Under the pieces are notes generated by a model that made no database searches, had not been told where the DNA came from, and saw only the letters and a program-made list of their open reading frames with translations. Shown piece by piece: positions 18,066 to 22,848 of a stretch of 22,848 bases of DNA. A program made the position numbers and the translations under genes. Position 1 is the first letter of the stretch; every line of letters starts with the position of its first letter. This DNA comes from Clostridiaceae bacterium (GTDB taxonomy: Bacteria; Bacillota_I; Bacilli_A; Erysipelotrichales; Coprobacillaceae): assembly GCA_902363625.1 (NCBI GenBank), contig CABJAS010000012.1:1-22848 (forward strand). Reading direction: 5' to 3'.

Positions 18066-19232
18066 TTATTTTTTAACTATTGCTGTGAATTGACCACTGT
18101 AATTTGTTGTCTCAAACAAACCATCCTGTTTCAACATTTTTTCTTTCACAAACTTTTTAAAATCATCATAGCGATTATCAAGAATCTCTTGAATATTGCC
18201 AATCCATCTTGTTGAATAGATATATTGGGTGAGCATTTCCGGATCATCGATTAAGTATGGGATTTGGCGCTCGTTTTTAGTAATACTCTTAAAATAAGAA
18301 GCCAATTTCTTTTCACCATTTTCTAATGAAAATTGATCGGTGAGCAGCTTTTGCCCCATGTTGGCTTGAGGATTGAACTGCTTCAATAGATTTTCTAATT
18401 CTAAATTATGGTACTTTGAGATTGCAGAAGCATACAGACACCCATTAGGCTTCAAGACACGGGATATTTCCTTCAAAACATTCTCTAAATCATCAAAATA
18501 CATGAATAAATGATTAGCAATAACAACATTAAAGGTGTTATCGGGATATGGTAGGTGATGGACATCGGCAGTCAGCACTTCTTTAATTTGTGGCAATGAT
18601 AGAAGATCAACGCTGCTTGCGACCATTTTATCTGATAAGTCAGTAAGTGAAATAGAAATATCTTTAGGTATACGTTTTTGATTTTTTCTCCATAGTGTTC
18701 CTTGACCACAGGCAACTTCTAATACACAATCATGATCATTGAATTGATACTGATCAAAGAGCCATAAAAACCATTCCGGTTTGACAGTATTATAGCGTTC
18801 ATGAAATTGGATACGTATATCTAAGGGGGAATTATCTAGGAACTGCTGTTTATAGTGGTGGTCTTTTAAATGATGCTGATACATTTTTAAATAATCCTTC
18901 GGTGAATTCTCATTGTTAATTTCAATTTTTTCGATCATTTCAAGCATTGCCTGGTTTTCAGTAATCTGTTTAATTAAAATATTTTTCTGTAGTTTCAAAC
19001 GTTCCTTAAAATCATTCTTTTCTAGTATAAATTTAATTTCTTTTAATGTAAAATGAGCTGATTTTAAAAGGTCAATCATCTGCAGGGTTATGAACTCTTT
19101 TTCTGATAAAACAGTAATATTTCTTGTTTTGTCATATTCTGATTTTAGTAATCCTTTTTTTATATAAAATCGAATAGTTCTTGTTGTTGTTTGTGCGACC
19201 TTTGAAAATTCAAGAATAGTAAAATATAACAT
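18066..19232 (-). CDS. MerR-type regulator fused to a SAM-dependent methyltransferase
   Basis: A 388-aa fusion. Residues 4 to about 72 are a MerR winged-helix domain (TTTRTIRFYIKKGLL, then FTLKEIKFILEK), followed by a likely coiled-coil dimerisation helix (about 71-106). Residues 155-388 are a class I methyltransferase of the Methyltransf_11 type: motif I LEVACGQG (171-178), acidic residue in LTDLS (Asp198), NVVIANHLFMYF and RVLKPNG (258-264). The methyl acceptor is unknown; candidates are a toxic small molecule or a metabolite sensed by the N-terminal half. AGGAGG (19240-19245) stands 7 nt before the ATG. Its promoter has a 19-bp spacer, so the protein probably controls its own gene. It is divergent from the first permease gene. 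A plain DNA-binding role alone is unlikely, since the SAM motifs are intact. Confidence 0.85.
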   Translation of the reverse strand: MLYFTILEFSKVAQTTTRTIRFYIKKGLLKSEYDKTRNITVLSEKEFITLQMIDLLKSAHFTLKEIKFILEKNDFKERLKLQKNILIKQITENQAMLEMIEKIEINNENSPKDYLKMYQHHLKDHHYKQQFLDNSPLDIRIQFHERYNTVKPEWFLWLFDQYQFNDHDCVLEVACGQGTLWRKNQKRIPKDISISLTDLSDKMVASSVDLLSLPQIKEVLTADVHHLPYPDNTFNVVIANHLFMYFDDLENVLKEISRVLKPNGCLYASAISKYHNLELENLLKQFNPQANMGQKLLTDQFSLENGEKKLASYFKSITKNERQIPYLIDDPEMLTQYIYSTRWIGNIQEILDNRYDDFKKFVKEKMLKQDGLFETTNYSGQFTAIVKK

Positions 19233-19251
19233 ATATAATCCTCCTGTATAA

Positions 19252-19282
19252 AGTATACCGATTGACCATACGTCACTGTCAA
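19252..19282 (-). promoter_or_regulatory. MerR-type promoter with 19-bp spacer and dyad
   Basis: On the minus strand TTGACA (19282-19277) and TATACT (19257-19252) are separated by 19 bp instead of 17. This is the over-long spacing that MerR proteins correct by twisting DNA. The spacer contains TGAC-5-GTCA, a dyad that could be the operator. Transcription would start near 19245, right at the Shine-Dalgarno. Confidence 0.7.
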
Positions 19283-19299
19283 GCAGTAGTTTTTTGAAT

Positions 19300-19316
19300 T
19301 GTGAATTTTATGTGAA
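19300..19316 (+). repeat. TGTGAA direct repeat, 11-nt period, upstream of the first permease gene
   Basis: TGTGAA occurs at 19300-19305 and 19311-19316, with a degraded third copy TGCGAA at 19323-19328. Read on the other strand it is TTCACA-N5-TTCACA, the form of sites bound by PhoB/PhoP-type response regulators. The same arrangement is at 21095-21111 and 20972-20988. It sits between two divergent promoters and could serve either. Confidence 0.5.
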
Positions 19317-19323
19317 CTTTTTT

Positions 19324-19362
19324 GCGAAATCGCTTCCAAAATGATTGACAAAAGCGCTTCCA
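19324..19362 (+). promoter_or_regulatory. Two cre-like sites around the first permease promoter
   Basis: Compared with the CcpA site WTGNAANCGNWNNCW, 19324-19338 (GCGAAATCGCTTCCA) has two mismatches and 19348-19362 (ACAAAAGCGCTTCCA) has two. The second lies between -35 and -10, so binding would repress. Catabolite control of a sugar permease is plausible but inferred. Confidence 0.55.
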
Positions 19363-19373
19363 CAATATATACT
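19345..19373 (+). promoter_or_regulatory. Promoter of the first permease gene
   Basis: TTGACA (19345-19350), exactly 17 bp, then TATACT (19368-19373). The start would be near 19380. The leader holds a 10-bp stem (19398-19407 with 19417-19426, two G-T pairs) and no terminator. Confidence 0.8.
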
Positions 19374-19450
19374 ACAATAGTGCACAGACACAGCAATCAG
19401 TTAGCGCTCTGAGCAGGCGTTAGCTGAACCTTACGGGAGGAAAAAAGACA

Positions 19451-20803
19451 ATGAAATTTTTGGAAGAAAAATTTGTCCCTCTTGCAGCTAGAATCGGGTC
19501 ACAAAGACACTTAGTTGCGATCAGGGATGCATTCGTTGTTATCATGCCAGTTACAATCGTTGGTGCGATTGCGGTATTGATCAACAACATCCAAGGTGTA
19601 TTCGCAGAAAACGGGTTGAACATCGTTTCAATTCAAGAAGGATACACTAACTTTATCAAAACAACAGGTATTCAAGATGTAATGAATGCAGTTAACAAAG
19701 GATCTATCAACATGATGGCGATCTTGTTAGTTGTAACATTAGGATACCAAATGGCAAAAGGATTAAACGGAGATGGTATTGCCACTTCAGTAGTAGCCTT
19801 AACTTGCTATTTAGGATTAGCGCCGGCAGTGCAGACATTAACAAACAACTACTCATGGGCTGAAAAAGCAACAAACGTAGATGTGTTGACAGCAGATGTA
19901 GCCAGTGGCGGATTAGCAGCGAACAAACTGGATTCAAACGGGATGTTCGTCGGGATGATTTTAACAATTATCGTAGCAGAAATCTTTGTCAGATTATCAA
20001 GAAACGATAAATTAAAAATCACATTACCTGATGGAGTACCACCAGCAGTAGCAGGATCATTTACAGTATTAATCCCAGCAATCATCACAGTTATCTTAAT
20101 TGTAGCAGCTGGAATCTATATTGACAAATTAGCAGGAATGAACTTATGGACAATCGTACAGAAATTCGTATCAGCACCATTAAACAGTGTAGCAGATACA
20201 TTAGGTACAGTTATCTTAGTTTACTTCTTAATCAACTTCTTATGGGTATTCGGATTACATGGGGCAAACATTGTAGGATCAGTAACAACTCCAATCTTTA
20301 CTCCAATGTTATTAGAAAATACAGCAGCATATGAAGCAGGAAAAACAGGAGCAGATATTCCAAACATCGCTCATGGTATGGCACCATTCGCCGTAATCGG
20401 TGGATCAGGATCAACATTAGGATTAATTATCGCAGTGTTAATCTTTGGTAAGGTACAAGCAGAACGTACAGTTATCGGAATTTCAATTGCACCAGGTTTA
20501 TTCGAAATCAACGAACCAATCACATTCGGTGTACCAATCGTAATGAACCCAATCTATATGTTACCATTCATTGCAGGACCAGTTATTTTGGCAGCATTGA
20601 CATATATCTTAATGGACTTGAACATTATCGAGAGAGTATCATTAACAGCACCTTGGGTAACACCACCAATCTTGTTCGCATTCTTAGCAACAGGTGGAGG
20701 AATCAAGGCAGCGATTTACAACGCAATCGAAATCGTGTTATTGACATTATTATGGATGCCATTTGTAATGGTATCAAACAAACAAAATGCCAATGCAGAA
20801 TAA
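19451..20803 (+). CDS. PTS sugar permease IIC, lactose/cellobiose family (copy 1)
   Basis: A 450-aa integral membrane IIC component that moves and helps phosphorylate a sugar, probably a beta-glucoside or related disaccharide such as cellobiose or chitobiose. The family is clear from the N-terminal MKFLEEKFVPLAARIG, WVFGLHGANIVGSV (His270), GGSGSTLGL and GLFEINEPITFG (Glu352, Glu355), regions that line the sugar site in ChbC. About ten hydrophobic segments are visible. GGAGG (19436-19440) precedes the ATG by 10 nt. No IIA, IIB or glycosidase gene is near, so it must use partners encoded elsewhere. It differs from copy 2 at three residues (Ile58, Ile91 and Ser152 here). Control by CcpA-like sites and a response-regulator-like repeat is inferred. 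The precise sugar cannot be read from the sequence. Confidence 0.92.
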   Translation: MKFLEEKFVPLAARIGSQRHLVAIRDAFVVIMPVTIVGAIAVLINNIQGVFAENGLNIVSIQEGYTNFIKTTGIQDVMNAVNKGSINMMAILLVVTLGYQMAKGLNGDGIATSVVALTCYLGLAPAVQTLTNNYSWAEKATNVDVLTADVASGGLAANKLDSNGMFVGMILTIIVAEIFVRLSRNDKLKITLPDGVPPAVAGSFTVLIPAIITVILIVAAGIYIDKLAGMNLWTIVQKFVSAPLNSVADTLGTVILVYFLINFLWVFGLHGANIVGSVTTPIFTPMLLENTAAYEAGKTGADIPNIAHGMAPFAVIGGSGSTLGLIIAVLIFGKVQAERTVIGISIAPGLFEINEPITFGVPIVMNPIYMLPFIAGPVILAALTYILMDLNIIERVSLTAPWVTPPILFAFLATGGGIKAAIYNAIEIVLLTLLWMPFVMVSNKQNANAE

Positions 20804-20824
20804 AAATTAAATATTGCTCAAATC

Positions 20825-20852
20825 AGCTGAAGCGTATGCTTCGGCTTTTTTA
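20825..20852 (+). terminator. Terminator after permease copy 1
   Basis: AGCTGAAGC (20825-20833) and GCTTCGGCT (20838-20846, one T-G pair) form a 9-bp stem around GTAT, followed by a T run to 20851. Confidence 0.9.
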
Positions 20853-21094
20853 ATATTATGATGAATAAGGTTCTAATAAGCAAACTTGATTAGTAAAATG
20901 AAGTATAGTATTAAAGGGGAGTGTCAAGGTGTAGCTTATGGCAGAAATAATCGGAATTTGAATGAATATAATGTGAACTATATGTGAATTAATCGTTTGA
21001 ATGGTTCATAAAATATCATTTTATTGGGTTGTTTTATCCATATACATTAATAGTTTACTGTGGTAATATTCGCTTTCATTTATGTTTCATTAAT
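20853..21094. other. AT-rich gap between the permease copies
   Basis: No gene is supported here; the only start codons give frames of a few codons. The stretch contains one more TGTGAA pair (20972-20988) with an AATCG element a few bases downstream. This resembles, in degraded form, the upstream region of the two permease promoters. No convincing promoter follows it. Confidence 0.5.
20972..20988 (+). repeat. Orphan TGTGAA direct repeat, 11-nt period
   Basis: TGTGAA at 20972-20977 and 20983-20988, with the same 5-nt gap as in the two promoter-linked pairs. It lies about 150 nt upstream of the second permease promoter with no clear promoter of its own. Confidence 0.45.
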
Positions 21095-21111
21095 TGTGAA
21101 CTTTCTGTGAA
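21095..21111 (+). repeat. TGTGAA direct repeat upstream of the second permease gene
   Basis: TGTGAA at 21095-21100 and 21106-21111, period 11. The distance to the -35 (28 nt from the last repeat base to the hexamer) is the same as in copy 1 to within one base, which suggests a functional site. Confidence 0.55.
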
Positions 21112-21117
21112 CTTTTT

Positions 21118-21156
21118 AAGAAATCGCTTACAATTTAATTGACAAAAGCGCTTACA
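21118..21156 (+). promoter_or_regulatory. Two cre-like sites around the second permease promoter
   Basis: 21118-21132 (AAGAAATCGCTTACA) has one mismatch to WTGNAANCGNWNNCW, and 21142-21156 (ACAAAAGCGCTTACA) has two. The sites match CcpA consensus better than those of copy 1, in particular the CGCTTACA half. Confidence 0.6.
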
Positions 21157-21167
21157 AAGAGTATAGT
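21139..21167 (+). promoter_or_regulatory. Promoter of the second permease gene
   Basis: TTGACA (21139-21144), exactly 17 bp, then TATAGT (21162-21167). The start would be near 21174. The leader has a small hairpin GATAGT/ACTATC (21183-21201) and shares no obvious sequence with the copy 1 leader until the ribosome site. Confidence 0.8.
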
Positions 21168-21251
21168 AGAGATAGATGAAGCGATAGTATTCTAAACTAT
21201 CAAGCTTAGCCTTGAGCAAGCTAGGTCAAAATCAACGGGAGGAAAAAGACG

Positions 21252-22604
21252 ATGAAATTTTTGGAAGAAAAATTTGTCCCTCTTGCAGCTAGAATCGGGT
21301 CACAAAGACACTTAGTTGCGATTAGGGATGCATTCGTTGTTATCATGCCAGTTACAATCGTTGGTGCGATTGCGGTATTGATCAACAACATCCAAGGTGT
21401 ATTCGCAGAAAACGGGTTGAACGTTGTTTCAATTCAAGAAGGATACACTAACTTTATTAAAACAACAGGTATTCAAGATGTAATGAATGCAGTTAACAAA
21501 GGATCTATCAACATGATGGCTGTATTGTTAGTTGTAACCTTAGGATACCAAATGGCAAAAGGATTAAACGGAGATGGTATTGCCACTTCAGTAGTAGCCT
21601 TAACTTGCTATTTAGGATTAGCGCCGGCAGTGCAGACATTAACAAACAACTACTCATGGGCTGAAAAAGCTACAAACGTAGATGTGTTGACAGCAGATGT
21701 AGCCACTGGCGGATTAGCAGCGAACAAACTGGATTCAAACGGGATGTTCGTTGGGATGATTTTAACAATTATCGTAGCAGAAATCTTTGTAAGATTATCA
21801 AGAAACGATAAATTAAAAATCACATTACCTGATGGAGTACCACCAGCAGTAGCAGGATCATTTACAGTATTAATCCCAGCAATCATCACAGTTATCTTAA
21901 TTGTAGCAGCTGGAATCTATATTGACAAATTAGCAGGAATGAACTTATGGACAATCGTACAGAAATTCGTATCAGCACCATTAAACAGTGTAGCAGATAC
22001 ATTAGGTACAGTTATCTTAGTTTACTTCTTAATTAACTTCTTATGGGTATTCGGATTACATGGGGCAAACATTGTAGGATCAGTAACAACTCCAATCTTT
22101 ACTCCAATGTTATTAGAAAATACAGCAGCATATGAAGCAGGAAAAACAGGAGCAGATATTCCAAACATCGCTCATGGTATGGCACCATTCGCCGTAATCG
22201 GTGGATCAGGATCAACATTAGGATTAATTATCGCAGTGTTAATCTTTGGTAAGGTACAAGCAGAACGTACAGTTATCGGAATTTCAATTGCACCAGGTTT
22301 ATTCGAAATCAACGAACCAATCACATTTGGTGTACCAATCGTAATGAACCCAATTTATATGTTACCATTCATTGCAGGACCAGTTATTTTGGCAGCATTG
22401 ACATATATCTTAATGGACTTGAACATTATCGAGAGAGTATCATTAACAGCACCTTGGGTAACACCACCAATCTTGTTCGCATTCTTAGCAACAGGTGGAG
22501 GAATCAAGGCAGCGATTTACAACGCAATCGAAATCGTGTTATTGACATTATTATGGATGCCATTTGTAATGGTATCAAACAAACAAAATGCCAATGCAGA
22601 ATAA
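21252..22604 (+). CDS. PTS sugar permease IIC, lactose/cellobiose family (copy 2)
   Basis: A second 450-aa IIC protein, identical to copy 1 except Val58, Val91 and Thr152, all conservative. By eye there are about 15 base differences in 1353. Most lie in the first 540 bp and none in the last 250 bp, while the two mRNA leaders and the 3' flanks are different. It keeps His270, Glu352 and Glu355. GGAGG (21238-21242) precedes the ATG by 9 nt. It has its own promoter, cre-like sites and terminator, so the copies are separate transcription units. This is a tandem duplication kept alike either because it is recent or by gene conversion. No PTS partner gene follows; the next element is an rRNA-type promoter. 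Confidence 0.92.
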   Translation: MKFLEEKFVPLAARIGSQRHLVAIRDAFVVIMPVTIVGAIAVLINNIQGVFAENGLNVVSIQEGYTNFIKTTGIQDVMNAVNKGSINMMAVLLVVTLGYQMAKGLNGDGIATSVVALTCYLGLAPAVQTLTNNYSWAEKATNVDVLTADVATGGLAANKLDSNGMFVGMILTIIVAEIFVRLSRNDKLKITLPDGVPPAVAGSFTVLIPAIITVILIVAAGIYIDKLAGMNLWTIVQKFVSAPLNSVADTLGTVILVYFLINFLWVFGLHGANIVGSVTTPIFTPMLLENTAAYEAGKTGADIPNIAHGMAPFAVIGGSGSTLGLIIAVLIFGKVQAERTVIGISIAPGLFEINEPITFGVPIVMNPIYMLPFIAGPVILAALTYILMDLNIIERVSLTAPWVTPPILFAFLATGGGIKAAIYNAIEIVLLTLLWMPFVMVSNKQNANAE

Positions 22605-22623
22605 AAACTAGCTATTGCTCAGC

Positions 22624-22655
22624 AAACCAGAGAGAGATCTCTGGTTTTTGTTTTT
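22624..22655 (+). terminator. Terminator after permease copy 2
   Basis: AAACCAGAGA (22624-22633) and TCTCTGGTTT (22638-22647) form a perfect 10-bp stem around GAGA, followed by TTG and five T. Confidence 0.9.
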
Positions 22656-22681
22656 AATATTTTTTTAAAAAATATTAAAAA
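22651..22681. repeat. 31-nt perfect A/T palindrome upstream of the rRNA-type promoter
   Basis: TTTTTAATATTTTTT (22651-22665) and AAAAAATATTAAAAA (22667-22681) are perfect 15-nt arms around one base. It ends 4 nt before the -35 of the next promoter, the place of an UP element bound by the RNA polymerase alpha subunit. It also overlaps the T tail of the preceding terminator. Confidence 0.6.
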
Positions 22682-22685
22682 AGAC

Positions 22686-22714
22686 TTGTCAAAGGAGAGA
22701 GGACGTGGTAATAT
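22686..22714 (+). promoter_or_regulatory. Strong promoter, probably of an rRNA operon
   Basis: TTGTCA (22686-22691), exactly 17 bp, then TAATAT (22709-22714), with the A/T palindrome upstream acting as a likely UP element. Transcription would start near 22721. Confidence 0.65.
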
Positions 22715-22720
22715 AAACAG

Positions 22721-22848
22721 GCAGTCCAATCAGGGGCCGCGGAGACCATTGAAAACTGAACAGAACACGTCAAACAATTTCGATCGAAAGAAAGAAAAAT
22801 TGAGAAAAAAAGAAACAAAAGTCAGAAGACAAAAAAGAGTCAAAGAAA
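22721..22848 (+). other. Probable 5' leader of a 16S rRNA operon (cut by the window end)
   Basis: The segment contains ATTGAAAACTGAACAGAAC (from about 22748), close to the TTTGAAAACTGAAC element found in rRNA leaders and spacers of Bacillus relatives. An A-rich processing-type region follows, with a 12-bp palindrome TTTCGATCGAAA (22778-22789). It has no plausible coding frame. The 16S gene is not reached, so this call rests on the leader element and the promoter. Confidence 0.55.

Noticed and set aside
20938..20961. Seven-codon frame between the permease copies
   Set aside because: It has no convincing ribosome site and such short frames are expected by chance.
19283..22604. Permease duplication carried by a mobile element
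   Set aside because: No transposase, no terminal inverted repeats and no target-site duplications are visible around either copy.
1..22848. CRISPR array, tRNA genes or a prophage
   Set aside because: No regularly spaced repeats, no tRNA-like cloverleaf and no phage genes were seen. The only long direct repeat is the permease pair.

Overview
The window is a stretch of low-GC Bacillota (Firmicutes) chromosome, dense in housekeeping genes. The order rplK-rplA-rplJ-rplL-methyltransferase-rpoB-rpoC followed by rpsL-rpsG-fusA-tuf is the arrangement known from Bacillus subtilis. Three departures stand out: secE-nusG are not upstream of rplK, no L7Ae-like gene (ybxF/rplGB) precedes rpsL, and a membrane phosphodiesterase gene sits between rpoC and rpsL. 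The protein sequences, the low GC and an Asn at the RpoB position equivalent to E. coli 526 (a residue known from Mollicutes) suggest an Erysipelotrichia-like gut Firmicute. That taxonomic placement is an inference.

Layout: 129-584 (minus) is a free methionine-R-sulfoxide reductase, divergent from the ribosomal genes. 688-3117 is the L11/L1 and L10/L12 block. It has its own promoter, two hairpins that mimic the 23S rRNA binding site of protein L1 (before rplK and before rplA), an L10 leader with an attenuator before rplJ, and a terminator after rplL. 3136-3992 holds a small membrane protein and an RsmC-like methyltransferase with overlapping ends. 4022-11534 is the rpoB-rpoC transcription unit, with a strong promoter, a possible 10-codon leader peptide and a terminator. 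11543-13451 is a self-contained unit for a membrane-anchored glycerophosphodiester phosphodiesterase. 13503-16653 is rpsL-rpsG-fusA, and 16670-17967 is tuf with its own promoter and terminator.

18024-19282 (minus) encodes a MerR-type DNA-binding domain fused to a SAM methyltransferase. Its own promoter has the 19-bp spacer typical of MerR-controlled promoters. Divergent from it are two nearly identical copies (450 aa, 3 substitutions) of a lactose/cellobiose-family PTS IIC permease at 19451-20803 and 21252-22604. Each has a near-consensus promoter flanked and overlapped by CcpA-type cre-like sites, and upstream direct repeats of TGTGAA with an 11-nt period. No IIA, IIB or glycosidase gene is in the window. 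The window ends in an AT palindrome, a strong promoter and what looks like the leader of an rRNA operon; the 16S gene itself would lie just beyond.

Most genes serve the transcription and translation machinery, and much of the extra information is RNA-level autoregulation of ribosomal proteins. The accessory interest lies in 18000-22700: the MerR-methyltransferase fusion, the permease duplication and its regulatory sites. All calls were made by reading the sequence; no database search was run.
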